Below, in pieces: positions 1-8,151 of a stretch of 32,009 nucleotides of DNA. The notes under the pieces are model-generated. The model did no database searches. It saw nothing but the letters and a program-made list of their open reading frames with translations, and was not told where the DNA came from. Origin of the DNA: Coriobacteriaceae bacterium (GTDB lineage: Bacteria > Actinomycetota > Coriobacteriia > Coriobacteriales > UMGS124); the NCBI GenBank assembly GCA_019420325.1, contig JAHZHK010000023.1:1-32009 (forward strand), written 5' to 3'. Every line of letters starts with the position of its first letter. Position 1 is the stretch's first letter. Both the position numbers and the translations under genes were made by a program.

Positions 1-80
1 AGGAAGGGCGCGGCGCGCAGCAGGGGCTCTCTATGTCCTGCTCATATCGTCTGTTGCACCTCGCGTTGCACTTTGGCCCC

Positions 81-128
81 AAAACGCAAACAGGCCAGAC
101 GATTCACACCGTCTGACCTGCGTTTTTT
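81..128. terminator. Intrinsic terminator, possibly bidirectional
   Basis: An 11-bp stem with one mismatch (91-101 CAGGCCAGACG with 110-120) encloses an 8-nt loop. It is followed by six T on the plus strand (123-128) and by TTTGCGTTTT on the minus strand. It lies just past the 3' end of tRNA-Lys, so on the minus strand it can end the tRNA transcript. On the plus strand it can end a transcript entering from the left. No gene is recognised in bases 1-80. Confidence 0.75.
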
Positions 129-132
129 GCAA

Positions 133-208
133 TGGTGGGCCGTGTGGGGGTCGAACCCACGACCTTGGGATTAAAAGTCCCCTGCTCTGCCAACTGAGCT
201 AACGGCCC
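133..208 (-). tRNA. tRNA-Lys (anticodon UUU)
   Basis: The minus strand folds as a complete 76-nt cloverleaf. The acceptor stem GGGCCGT pairs with ACGGCCC, the D arm is GCTC-AGTTGGCA-GAGC, the anticodon loop is CTTTTAA, the T arm contains GGTTCGACC, and the 3' CCA is encoded. Anticodon TTT reads AAA/AAG lysine codons. The sequence closely resembles bacterial tRNA-Lys from other phyla. The first pair of the anticodon stem appears to be a G-A mismatch. Confidence 0.95.
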
Positions 209-218
209 GCATCGGCTG

Positions 219-246
219 ATAGTACCTCATCTGCAAGCGTTCAACA
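219..246 (-). promoter_or_regulatory. Probable promoter of tRNA-Lys
   Basis: On the minus strand, TGTTGA (246-241) is followed after 16 nt by TACTAT (224-219). Transcription would start near 212, giving a leader of about 4 nt before the mature tRNA 5' end at 208. The spacing is right, but the -35 matches the consensus only partly. Confidence 0.45.
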
Positions 247-305
247 GCGACAACGTTGCAGATTCACCGCTTGAACAATCAGAAAATCTCACCTTGGACA
301 AGACG

Positions 306-977
306 CTACAGGTCAAACAAGGCGCGGCGCACCTCAGGCTCGTCTTCAGGCTGCGCGGCAACGAGCACCGTGGCGCCCGGAGTGATGAGCGTAGAGGGGG
401 CCACGGGTCGATAGGCACCGTCGGACCACACAGCCAGAAGCGCGGCTTGCCCGGGCAGGTCGATCTCGCTCACGCGGCGAGCGCTCTCGGCACCCCCCGA
501 CAAACCGGCGGTCAGCACCTCCATGAGGACGAACCCGTCGTGCACCAACGGCATGACGTTGCGCTCGCCCGACGACATCACCACGGCCGACTGCACCATG
601 TTGGCGATGGCCGTGGTCGAGCTCACCGTCTCGATGCCCATCTTCACAAAGATGCGCTCATTGCGGGGGTCGTTGACGCGCGCGACCGTACGCGCCACGC
701 GATACAGGGTTGCGGCGATCTCGCACGATGCAAGATTGTCGTCATCATGACCTGAAAGCGCGCAGTACACGTCGGCATCCATGATGCCGGCGTCCTCAAG
801 CGCTTTGGTGTCGCAGCAGTCACCCTTGATGACCATCACGCGACCTGTGAGATGCTCGGCGAGAATCGAGGTGTGGTCCTCGTCGTTCTCGACGATGGCA
901 ACCTCGTGGCCGGCCGCCAGCAACAGCTTTGCAGCCGCCTCTCCTACCTTGCCGCCGCCGCCCAATACGAAGTACAT
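306..977 (-). CDS. TrkA/KtrA-type potassium uptake regulatory protein (first of a pair)
   Basis: Encodes 223 residues. The N-terminal half is a Rossmann RCK/TrkA-N domain with a glycine-rich nucleotide-binding loop (VLGGGGKVG, residues 4-12) and an acidic residue near the end of strand 2 (IVEND). The C-terminal half (about 140-223) resembles a TrkA-C ligand-binding domain. Such proteins sit on the cytoplasmic face of Trk/Ktr K+ channels and gate them in response to NAD(H) or nucleotides. The ATG is preceded by GGAAGGA. It follows the second TrkA-type gene by only 3 nt, so the two are almost certainly co-transcribed and may form mixed rings. No membrane channel subunit (TrkH/KtrB) lies beside them in the window. 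Confidence 0.85.
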   Translation of the reverse strand: MYFVLGGGGKVGEAAAKLLLAAGHEVAIVENDEDHTSILAEHLTGRVMVIKGDCCDTKALEDAGIMDADVYCALSGHDDDNLASCEIAATLYRVARTVARVNDPRNERIFVKMGIETVSSTTAIANMVQSAVVMSSGERNVMPLVHDGFVLMEVLTAGLSGGAESARRVSEIDLPGQAALLAVWSDGAYRPVAPSTLITPGATVLVAAQPEDEPEVRRALFDL

Positions 978-980
978 ACG

Positions 981-1679
981 CTACTTCCTTCCCACAAGGC
1001 CCACGAGGACAGATGCAGCCGAGGGCTTTACCTGCTCAGCCTCGCCCTTCATGTATTCGGCCAACTCCGGCAGGGCACTTTCATGTGCAACGGCCACCAC
1101 CGTGTCGCCGTCGTGCAAGAACATGTTGTGCGCCGCCAGGAACTGCTCGCCGTCGTGCTCGAAGAGGGCCACGTGCACCTCACCCAACGCCTCGAGGTCA
1201 CGCACATGAATGACGCCCGGCACATGCAGGGTAAACGAAAGAACCTCATACTCGCCGTAGGTATCGAGGTGGTGGGCCCTGCGTGCACGCACCTTCGTGA
1301 CCATGTTCTCAGCCACAAGCTCGGTGTCGCATAGGTAGTCCAAGCCCAGCTGCTGATACAGCTTGATGTGTTCGGGATTGATGAGGCGCGTGAGCACATG
1401 GGGCACAGAGTAGAGTCGGCGGGCGACCTCGCTTGCCATGAGGTTCACGTTGTCCATGCTCGTGACGGCAGCAAACGCGTCGCAATCCCTGATGCCGGCC
1501 TGCTCCAGCACGCTCTCATCATAGCCATGCCCCACCACGCGCGTGCCCTGAAACTCGCTCGACAGGCGCGCGAGTGCCGCAGCGTCGATATCGATGACGG
1601 TCACTTGGTTTTCGGGGGTGTCGAGCACCTCGGCCAGCTGCTTGCCAACGCGACCACACCCTACGACGATGATCTTCAC
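981..1679 (-). CDS. TrkA/KtrA-type potassium uptake regulatory protein (second of a pair)
   Basis: Encodes 232 residues and starts at GTG 1679, preceded by a strong AGGAGG six bases upstream. The N-terminal Rossmann domain carries the textbook motif GCGRVG (residues 8-13) and TVIDID at the end of strand 2, as expected for an NAD-binding RCK domain. The C-terminal part (about 140-220) is TrkA-C-like, with the recognisable stretch FLHDGDTVVAVA. Its likely role is cytoplasmic gating of a potassium transporter. It is the first gene of a two-gene unit with the 306-977 paralogue. The two are diverged rather than recent duplicates. The channel partner must be encoded elsewhere, or these proteins serve another transporter class. 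Confidence 0.87.
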   Translation of the reverse strand: MKIIVVGCGRVGKQLAEVLDTPENQVTVIDIDAAALARLSSEFQGTRVVGHGYDESVLEQAGIRDCDAFAAVTSMDNVNLMASEVARRLYSVPHVLTRLINPEHIKLYQQLGLDYLCDTELVAENMVTKVRARRAHHLDTYGEYEVLSFTLHVPGVIHVRDLEALGEVHVALFEHDGEQFLAAHNMFLHDGDTVVAVAHESALPELAEYMKGEAEQVKPSAASVLVGLVGRK

Positions 1680-1699
1680 GTCATTCCTCCTATACGCAC

Positions 1700-1744
1700 G
1701 TGGCCGCCCTGCGGCTCACCCCTTGGGGCCCGCAAGACGGCCAC
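1700..1744 (-). other. Strong hairpin in the leader of the TrkA-type gene pair
   Basis: Three stacked helices share one axis: GTGGCCG (1700-1706) with 1738-1744, TGCGG (1710-1714) with CCGCA (1730-1734), and CCCC with GGGG closing a TT loop at 1723-1724. No T-run follows on either strand, so it is not an ordinary intrinsic terminator. On the minus strand it ends about 9 nt before the AGGAGG (1691-1686) of the 981-1679 gene. It could act as an RNA leader element or as a boundary with the upstream gene. Confidence 0.5.
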
Positions 1745-1788
1745 TCGCGTTGTTACTTCATTCGTGCATGCGTGCAAGCCATAGGGCT

Positions 1789-4272
1789 TTACGCGTTCTT
1801 GATGACCTCGACCACCATGTCCACAGCGTCCTCGATGGCGTTCATGTCGAGCTTCTCGGGCGAGTCACCGGTCCAGTGGGCGTTGGCAGGCACACCGTCC
1901 TGCACGCCGCACAGCGTGACGGCACGGCAGCCCTGCTCAAGCGCGATGCTGGCATCGCTTGCACGCCACGGCATGCGCTCCAGGGCGACGGGGCGGTTGA
2001 TGTCCTGGCTCGCCTGGCCAAAGATGTTGACGAGACGGCGGTCGGCCTTCACACGAGAGCTATCGGCCGCTTCCTCGACCACGAGAGATTGGCGACCCGC
2101 GCCCAGGCACTCAAGGTTGATGAAGTAGGCACCCCGCAGCTCGCTGCGGTAGCTCGCGATGAAGTCACGGATACCGGCGTTGCCGGCCTCTCCGGCGCCC
2201 GTGAGCACGAACCACACCTCGTGGGACGTGAGGTCGCGGTCACCCAGGCGCATGGCTGCACGACGGGCGCGGGCCGCCTGTTCGCCCTCAACACTCATAT
2301 GGCGCGTGCGGCGCGGAGCGGCGCCGCCCTGCCAGCGGGGATTGCTCCCCTGCGCGGAGCCATCGCTGTCGGAGAAGTTATCCCACGAACCGATCTGCTC
2401 GCCGTTCTTCTTGGCGTCAAAGCCCTCGTCGAGACCAAGCCAGTCGTTGAACGACTGCTCCTGCATCTGCTGCTGCATATCGGCGGCACGGGTGGAGATG
2501 CGACCCTTCTGGCGGTTCTTCTTCGCCTTGCGGCCGCGCTTGGTCATGTCGCCAAGGTCGGTGGAGAAGCCGGCGAGGTCCTGACGGCGAGCCTGTTCGA
2601 GCATGGTGGGGGTCACGGACTGATGCGTGCCCGTCTCGAAGTCCATGCTCGAGAAGTCATCGGGGTTGTAGTTGCCCACGGTCTGGATGTTCGAGACGCC
2701 GAAGGGATCCACAGCCGCCACAGCCGGATCGGGGAGATCGGCAAGGAAGCGGGGGGAGGTCATGGAAGCAGAAGTGACGGGCTTGAACGAAGAGGTACCC
2801 CACGTGGGGTCCTGGATGGCAGAGGCCGCAAACGAGTCGGGCTCGTCCATGATGAACTGCTGGGAAACGCTTGCCGAATGCATGGCAACGTCACGCGGGG
2901 CCTGCGCAGCGCCGCGGATCTCGGCGTCGGGCTCGTCAGTGGAGGTCACCGTCGCGGTGCCTGCATTCACGGGCGCCAGCAGTGACGTCGCGGCAGGCTC
3001 GGGATTGAGGTCACCCGAGAGGCGGTTCTCACGCACGATCGAAGCGAACATGGCGTCGGCCTCTGCGTCCTTGGCGGCCTCGGGATCGACCGGGGCGGCC
3101 GCGACGTTCGTGACCTGATCGCCAAGGTCGAGGCTTGCCTGCTGGGCAGGCTCAGCAACAGGGGCAGGGGAGATGAGCATGGTGCTGGCAGCAGCAGCCT
3201 GCTCGGCGCAGACGTCATGCTGGCTTGCACGATGAACGGCACCCTGCTCGACAGGCACGTACTCAATCTGGCACGTCTCAGGGAGGATACCGAGGGCGCG
3301 TACGGCCGCAAGGCCATGACGCACGGGCTTGTTGGACTCGGGCTCGTCGACGCGGGGCTCCATAGCGGCGCGGGGACGCATTGCCTCACGGTCGGAAGCG
3401 AGGTCCTGAGACTCGTCGGTCTCCTCGCGGCGAAGGGGAAGACGCTCGGGATACGAACGGGGCTTGGCATCGCTCACGCCAAGCTCGTCTGCGCCCTGCT
3501 CCTGCCTCACCTCGTCGTCGGGACCGAAGGGCATGCCGTCGGAAATGGGACGGATGCGCTCAAGCACGCCGAGCACGGCAGCCACGCCCGACTTGTTGTC
3601 GTTGGCACCGAGGGTGTACGACAACACGAAGAGATGCAGCAGGGTGCACACACCCCACACCACCAGGACGGCACCGGCGATGACGCCAAGCGCGGCAAAG
3701 AACGACTTGAAGCCCATGGGAAGAGGCGGCACTTGCATGAACAGGGCGAGGACCTCGACGACGACGCACGCGTCGATCGCGCGGGGCAGGTACGGCTTCA
3801 CCCATGCGATGACCGGCTTGCTCAGAAGGTCGGAACGGGGCGTGTCGTAATGGGCGATAACCACCACGGGACGGGCCTTTTGACCAGTGGGGGAGGGGGC
3901 GGCGGCAGGATGACGCGCCACCACGTTCTGGCTCGAACCGGAAAGGCCCAGGCGGCTGTACGTCTTGATGCCGAAACGGCGGTCAAGCAGATACAGCACG
4001 CCGATGATCGCCACGAGCACGAACATGACGGTGGAGACCACGCCGCTGAGCAACACGCCCACAATCGAGAGCACAGCGGTCAGGCACATCAGCGCCGCAA
4101 GACCGAGGTTGCCGTGCCAGGTGTAGTTGAAGCTCTTCTGCATGGTCTCAAGGCCATGCTGATGGAAGACGCGCGCCACGATTGTGGCTGCGTCGCTCTC
4201 CTCACGCGTTCCTGCAGGTGCGATCTCATATTCCTTCGTGAGGTAGCGCATGGTTTCCTTGGCGTCGGCCAT
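1789..4272 (-). CDS. Membrane M28-peptidase-like protein with a long disordered insertion
   Basis: Encodes 827 residues. ATG 4272 was chosen because GGAGG lies 9 nt upstream; an in-frame ATG at 4320 lacks such a site. Order: a short N-terminal segment, two TM segments (about 56-97), the metal-ligand motif HYD (H141, D143), two more TM segments (about 165-219), GAND (D225), a roughly 430-residue low-complexity region rich in A, E, D, P and Q (about 245-680), then the rest of an M28 fold: GEAG (E695), NLE (E721) and AHWTGD (H799). These match the M28 zinc aminopeptidase signature in order. The usual EE pair is reduced to a single E, so the catalytic base appears missing. Either the enzyme is inactive or it works unusually. 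Substrate unknown. It is upstream of the TrkA-type pair on the same strand. Confidence 0.7.
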   Translation of the reverse strand: MADAKETMRYLTKEYEIAPAGTREESDAATIVARVFHQHGLETMQKSFNYTWHGNLGLAALMCLTAVLSIVGVLLSGVVSTVMFVLVAIIGVLYLLDRRFGIKTYSRLGLSGSSQNVVARHPAAAPSPTGQKARPVVVIAHYDTPRSDLLSKPVIAWVKPYLPRAIDACVVVEVLALFMQVPPLPMGFKSFFAALGVIAGAVLVVWGVCTLLHLFVLSYTLGANDNKSGVAAVLGVLERIRPISDGMPFGPDDEVRQEQGADELGVSDAKPRSYPERLPLRREETDESQDLASDREAMRPRAAMEPRVDEPESNKPVRHGLAAVRALGILPETCQIEYVPVEQGAVHRASQHDVCAEQAAAASTMLISPAPVAEPAQQASLDLGDQVTNVAAAPVDPEAAKDAEADAMFASIVRENRLSGDLNPEPAATSLLAPVNAGTATVTSTDEPDAEIRGAAQAPRDVAMHSASVSQQFIMDEPDSFAASAIQDPTWGTSSFKPVTSASMTSPRFLADLPDPAVAAVDPFGVSNIQTVGNYNPDDFSSMDFETGTHQSVTPTMLEQARRQDLAGFSTDLGDMTKRGRKAKKNRQKGRISTRAADMQQQMQEQSFNDWLGLDEGFDAKKNGEQIGSWDNFSDSDGSAQGSNPRWQGGAAPRRTRHMSVEGEQAARARRAAMRLGDRDLTSHEVWFVLTGAGEAGNAGIRDFIASYRSELRGAYFINLECLGAGRQSLVVEEAADSSRVKADRRLVNIFGQASQDINRPVALERMPWRASDASIALEQGCRAVTLCGVQDGVPANAHWTGDSPEKLDMNAIEDAVDMVVEVIKNA

Positions 4273-4379
4273 ACGGGGGTTCCTCCAAGCATGTCGTTCG
4301 TGGTGACGTTTCACTGGCATGCCCCGCCTGAACTCAAAAGGCGAGACGAAAAGACAAGGGGAGCAGACGGCTTCGGCTC

Positions 4380-5933
4380 TTAGGCGGTCTGCTCTTCGCC
4401 CTCGACGGGAGCCTCGCCCTCAGCGGGGGCCTCGCCCTCAGCGGGGGCCTCCTCGCCCTGCGGCTGCTCGGTCGCCTCGGGCTGGGCGGCAGACTCCTGG
4501 TCGGCAGCAGCGGGCTCGCTCGGTGTTGCCGGGGCCTCGGGCAGGGCACCCGTCACCGCAGGCGTGGTTCCGGCGTATGCCGCAACCGCAGCGTCGGCCG
4601 TGAGGAGCTTGTCGCGGGCATAGGCGTAGTTGGACTCGAAGGCGTCCAGCGAAGTGTCCTTGGGACCATAGGCGGCGAGGTAGTCGGTCGTGTTCCAAGG
4701 CATGGTAGCACTGGCTGCCTCGAGGTTGGCGGCGGCGGCGTTGAACCAATCCATCTGGGCCTCGGCGCCTTCCTCGTCGCCGACGATGGCAAGGGTGTTG
4801 TGCGTCAGGCGGGCGTTCGCTAGGTCGGCGTAGCAGTACAGGTACGTCTCCATCACCGTGTAATCAACGCCCGTGCCTGCCTCCTTGGCCTGGGCCACGA
4901 TTTGCAGGGCCTGCTGCGTGTCGTTGTAGGCGCCCGTCTCGTTGTCAATGATCTCCTGGGTGTTGATGCCCTCGTCGCCGTTGAGGTAGGCGTCCCACAG
5001 CTGGCTTGCGTAGGAGTACTTGCTCACGGCGCTGTCCATAAGGGCATACACCTGATCGAGAGCGTCGGCGGCGGCTGCCGTGGTGCTCGAGGCATTCTGA
5101 ATCTGGCGGGCGGCCTCAAGCATGGAGCGGCGCGCGGAGATGCTCGAAAGCACGGCATTGGCAGCGTCGGACTGTTCGGACGTCAGCTTCGAGGCAAGGG
5201 CGTCGTTTGCCTGCGTCTCCGCGCTCGACAGGCTGTTCTGCGTCGTGGTGGTCTGCTCAAGGGCAAGCGACAGAGAGTCGGAGGCCATGCCATCGGAGAT
5301 GGTCTGGGCAACGGCGGCGTCGACGCCCGAGATGACGGAGTCGGTGGAGACAAGCGTCTCGATTGCCGAGTCGAGCTTCTCCTTGGCCTTGGCGGCTTCC
5401 TGGTTGGTGATGTAGAAATAGGCACCCGCGACAAGCGCCACAATCAAAATGATGACAATGGCAACGACGACGCCCCCCTTCTTGGAGCGGGGCTCGCTGA
5501 ACGTCGTGTCGAAGTTCTTGCCGGGGTTCTTCTTGTCGACCTCCTGAATGGGGAAGAGACCAGCATCGCTGCTCGCCTGAGTGCTGTTGGCCATCTTGGC
5601 AGCCACAAGCGGGTTGGCAGGGGCGCTCACCGGGTTGTCGGTGGGAGTGAGCTGGGGCTGCTGAAGATTGCCCTGCGAAGCGATGGCGAGGAACTCCTCG
5701 GTCTCACCGGCACTGGTAGGTGCAGGATAAACTGGCTTCATCGGCATGGAATTGCTGCCGTTGGGCTCGTATCCGGCAAAACCCGACACTGCCGCCATGC
5801 CCGTAAACGTGTCTTCGGCACTGGACTGCACGGGTGAGGACGGTGCGGTATATTGAGACTCGCCGGGACGCTTGGAGGCATTTCCGGAACGGCCCTGCGC
5901 TGAGAAGTGGCTACCTGTAGGGGCTGCGCACAT
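4380..5933 (-). CDS. Single-pass membrane protein with a predicted helical extracytoplasmic domain, function unknown
   Basis: Encodes 517 residues. ATG 5933 is favoured because AAGGAG lies 6 nt upstream, while an in-frame ATG at 5975 has none. Residues 1-150 are disordered and rich in S, P, N and Q. Residues 151-152 (KK) precede one TM helix (about 154-175, GGVVVAIVIILIVALVAGAY). Residues 180-460 are rich in A, S, T, E and Q and look alpha-helical or coiled-coil. The tail (about 475-517) is an EAPAEG-type repeat. The basic-then-hydrophobic order suggests N-inside, C-outside topology. It resembles no family I can name. It ends about 107 nt before the M28-like gene on the same strand, and the two may form an operon. 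Confidence 0.7.
   Translation of the reverse strand: MCAAPTGSHFSAQGRSGNASKRPGESQYTAPSSPVQSSAEDTFTGMAAVSGFAGYEPNGSNSMPMKPVYPAPTSAGETEEFLAIASQGNLQQPQLTPTDNPVSAPANPLVAAKMANSTQASSDAGLFPIQEVDKKNPGKNFDTTFSEPRSKKGGVVVAIVIILIVALVAGAYFYITNQEAAKAKEKLDSAIETLVSTDSVISGVDAAVAQTISDGMASDSLSLALEQTTTTQNSLSSAETQANDALASKLTSEQSDAANAVLSSISARRSMLEAARQIQNASSTTAAAADALDQVYALMDSAVSKYSYASQLWDAYLNGDEGINTQEIIDNETGAYNDTQQALQIVAQAKEAGTGVDYTVMETYLYCYADLANARLTHNTLAIVGDEEGAEAQMDWFNAAAANLEAASATMPWNTTDYLAAYGPKDTSLDAFESNYAYARDKLLTADAAVAAYAGTTPAVTGALPEAPATPSEPAAADQESAAQPEATEQPQGEEAPAEGEAPAEGEAPVEGEEQTA
4393..4446. repeat. 18-bp tandem repeat in the 3' end of the membrane-protein gene
   Basis: Two identical 18-bp units (4411-4428 and 4429-4446) follow one diverged unit (about 4393-4410). 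On the minus strand they encode six-residue EGEAPA-type repeats near the protein C-terminus. Being in frame and near-identical, this short array could change copy number between strains. Confidence 0.75.
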
Positions 5934-5952
5934 ATGTAACTCCTTCGTTTCT

Positions 5953-6000
5953 CGTGAGCCTAAAAGGTGACTCACATACAGATTCTATAATCATCTCACG
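5953..6000. promoter_or_regulatory. Divergent promoter region with inverted repeat
   Basis: This lies between the divergent genes at 5933 (minus) and 6088 (plus). A perfect -10 hexamer TATAAT occurs on the plus strand at 5986-5991, without a recognisable -35. CGTGAG (5953-5958) and CTCACG (5995-6000) form an inverted repeat flanking that hexamer, and a further CTCAC lies between them. It may be an operator for one of the downstream WYL regulators; that is inference. Confidence 0.3.
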
Positions 6001-6087
6001 AAGCGCCCCTGTTTGGCCCGACTTCCCCAATTCGTCGCATACTTTGCTGATATCGCATGCCGCCGCACGTCGTCGAAAGGACACCCC

Positions 6088-7068
6088 ATGGAGCAGATCG
6101 AGACCATCGCGTCTCAAGTCAAGGCTGATGAGAGGCTCCTACTGCTCTTTTGGGCGCTCAGTGAACCCATGAGCGTCGATCAGATGGCCGAACGCGGCTT
6201 CCTCGGACAGCCCGGCTTGCAGGCGGACTCCTACGAGCGCACGTTTCGCCGCATGCGGGAGGACCTCAAAGACAACGGTATCTACCTGCAAGAAGTTTCC
6301 ACTGCAACGGGCAGTGCCTGGCGAGTGGACAAAGAGGCCACCTACATGCAGGGCAACTCCGACCTCACCCAACCCGTGATGGAAATCTCCATGCTGCTCG
6401 AAGCCTATATCTCCTCGCAGCAGGCCTCCTCCCATCCCGGCGCCGAAGCCTACCTCGACAGGCTCCGCCGCGCCCATGACAAATTGGTCCTGGGCAGTGG
6501 GAAGGCGCACACCCTGCTGGGGACCAAGGGCGACGCACAGGCATCAGGTTGGGAGAATCTGCTGAGCGCCTATGCCGAGCGCAAGGGCGTGGGTTTTCTC
6601 TATCGCGACGCGCAAGGCCAGATCTGCGAGCGCGACGTCGACATCTACGGCGTGTTTCGTCATGACGAGCACACGTTCTTCGTGGCATGGGACCGCACAA
6701 AGAACGGCATGCGCGTCTTTCGCGACGACCGCATCGAGGCGGCAAGCGTCAAACCGGGCAAGCGAACCTTCGAGGTACCCAGCGACTTCAGCGTGGAGGA
6801 CTACCACGGCTTCGCGTTTGAGTACGGCACCCAGGACTTTCAGATGACCTTGCACGCGCCCGACAAGCCCCGCGCTCAGGCGCTGACGAGAAATCACGGC
6901 ACATGGGTAGACGACGAGACCTGGACAATCGAGGGTCGCGACATCGACGACGCGGCACGCTGGGCCGCGCATGCCCTCTTGCGCGCCGGCATGCAGCCTT
7001 GCGAACCCCATGAACTCACGGACAGGGTCAGAGGCGGTCTTGAAAAGGTGGTGGCCCAGCATGGCTAG
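6088..7068 (+). CDS. WYL-domain transcriptional regulator (PafB-like), first of a pair
   Basis: Encodes 326 residues. ATG 6088 is preceded by GAAAGGA at good spacing; longer in-frame starts have none. Residues 1-85 form an N-terminal winged helix-turn-helix (ERLLLLFWALSEPMSVDQ, then a YERTFRRMREDLK helix). Residues about 150-245 form a WYL-type domain ending in FFVAWDRTKNGMRVFRDDRI. The tryptophan-tyrosine-leucine triplet itself is replaced by FFV, while the downstream arginine-rich RxFRxDRI part is kept. The C-terminal 80 residues are a WCX-like extension. Tandem WYL proteins in actinobacteria (PafB and PafC) act together as a DNA-damage-responsive activator. The 8-nt overlap with the next gene fits that arrangement. 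Whether this pair is truly PafBC is unproven. Confidence 0.75.
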   Translation: MEQIETIASQVKADERLLLLFWALSEPMSVDQMAERGFLGQPGLQADSYERTFRRMREDLKDNGIYLQEVSTATGSAWRVDKEATYMQGNSDLTQPVMEISMLLEAYISSQQASSHPGAEAYLDRLRRAHDKLVLGSGKAHTLLGTKGDAQASGWENLLSAYAERKGVGFLYRDAQGQICERDVDIYGVFRHDEHTFFVAWDRTKNGMRVFRDDRIEAASVKPGKRTFEVPSDFSVEDYHGFAFEYGTQDFQMTLHAPDKPRAQALTRNHGTWVDDETWTIEGRDIDDAARWAAHALLRAGMQPCEPHELTDRVRGGLEKVVAQHG

Positions 7069-8059
7069 GGGTCGCGAGTCTAAAAGCACGACGCTCGAAA
7101 AGATGATCCGCGTTCTCCAAACGGTGAACGCTTTGGCTCCCCATAACCCCCTTGAGCAGGGGGAACCGGTCAGTCTGGATCGTTTCTGCGAACTTGCTGG
7201 GCTTGACGAGAAAGACTGTAGGCGCATTATCGACAAGATCAACTACGGCTGCGGCGACGCGTTGCCTGCCGCGTGGATCGAGGTCGACGATGACGGAAAC
7301 GTCGTGCCACAACGTCTGGCTTTTGCCTTCGACGGCCTCATGCGCCTGAGCCGCTCCGAGGCCTTCTCCCTGCTTGTGGCCCTGCGATCGAGCGGCATGG
7401 ACAGCGACGGCCACCTCGCGCGCCTTGTACGCGGGGCGCTCCCCCACTTTGACCTCGACCGATTCCATACCGTGGCCGGAGGCGAGTGCGGGCCCTCGGG
7501 CGCCCTCGAGACAATCGCCGACGCCGACGCCAACCGTTTGGTCCTCACCATCGACTACTGCGACGCAAAAGGGGAGCGCTCCTGCCGACAGGTCGAGCCC
7601 CACTCGGTGTGGTACGACACCTCGGTGAGCGCGTGGTCGTTCAGCGCCTGGTGCCGCACACGCAACGACATGAGGACGTTTCGCCTCGATCGCCTGCAGG
7701 CAGCACCCACCGCAACAGGAGAAACCTTCGAGACGCGTGGGGAAGAGGTCCGTGAGGGTCTCGACACGAGCCAGGCGCAGCTTGCCGTGCTTGCGATTCA
7801 TGACCCCAAGGCAATCGATATGAAGGCCTGGCCCGGCCTGGAGGCGTGCACGCTGCCCGGCGCCAGCGAAGTGGCACACCTCACCGAGCAGGAACTCGCC
7901 TGCGGAGGATACATCGCACAGATTCCTTGGCTGCAAGGATCTGTATGGTTGGCCCAGGCAGTGGTCTCAAGCCTGGGAGCCGTGGAAGTCGTCTCTCCCG
8001 TCGAGCTGCGCGAGGAAGTGCGCAAGCTGGCTGAGGCCCTTCTCAAGAAGCTTGGATAA
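7061..8059 (+). CDS. WYL-domain transcriptional regulator (PafC-like), second of a pair
   Basis: Encodes 332 residues from ATG 7061, which overlaps the stop of the previous gene by 8 nt and so implies translational coupling. An N-terminal helical DNA-binding-like part (about 10-90) includes CRRIIDKINYGCGDALPA. Residues about 150-225 form a WYL-type domain with AWSFSAWCRTRNDMRTFRLDRL, where WYL reads WSF. The C-terminus is a WCX-like segment. Paired WYL proteins usually form one heterodimeric regulator, and the arrangement suggests that here. The ligand is unknown; WYL domains are thought to sense nucleic-acid fragments or nucleotides. The gene ends just before a hairpin at 8064-8098. Confidence 0.72.
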   Translation: MARGRESKSTTLEKMIRVLQTVNALAPHNPLEQGEPVSLDRFCELAGLDEKDCRRIIDKINYGCGDALPAAWIEVDDDGNVVPQRLAFAFDGLMRLSRSEAFSLLVALRSSGMDSDGHLARLVRGALPHFDLDRFHTVAGGECGPSGALETIADADANRLVLTIDYCDAKGERSCRQVEPHSVWYDTSVSAWSFSAWCRTRNDMRTFRLDRLQAAPTATGETFETRGEEVREGLDTSQAQLAVLAIHDPKAIDMKAWPGLEACTLPGASEVAHLTEQELACGGYIAQIPWLQGSVWLAQAVVSSLGAVEVVSPVELREEVRKLAEALLKKLG

Positions 8060-8098
8060 AAAAACAGGGCGGGCCGCTCGTTGAGCGACTCGCCCTGT
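8058..8098 (-). terminator. Intrinsic terminator (minus strand)
   Basis: The 8-bp outer stem ACAGGGCG (8064-8071) pairs with CGCCCTGT (8091-8098). The inner stem CGCTC/GAGCG extends it. On the minus strand it is followed by seven T (8064-8058). On the plus strand the stem is followed by TTCCCCC, a poor tract. It should end minus-strand transcription from dinG or from the promoter at 8180-8152, and may slow plus-strand transcription leaving the WYL genes. Confidence 0.8.
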
Positions 8099-8145
8099 TC
8101 CCCCAAAACACACAAAGCGTCGACATCCCCCTGATGAAAAACGCA
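8058..8145 (-). ncRNA. Candidate small RNA between convergent genes
   Basis: A well-formed minus-strand promoter (8180-8152) and a strong minus-strand terminator (8098-8058) bracket about 88 nt that lie outside any convincing gene. The predicted transcript starts near 8145 and ends in the T-run at 8064-8058. A 28-codon reading frame from ATG at about 8127 runs through the terminator, so I regard it as unlikely to be translated. The region could instead be only the dinG 3' end with a chance promoter. Confidence 0.35.
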
Positions 8146-8151
8146 CAATTA

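Noticed and set aside
1594..2985. 463-codon open frame on the plus strand
   Set aside because: Antisense to the M28-like gene and the TrkA-type gene. The translation is rich in H, R and G with no motif.
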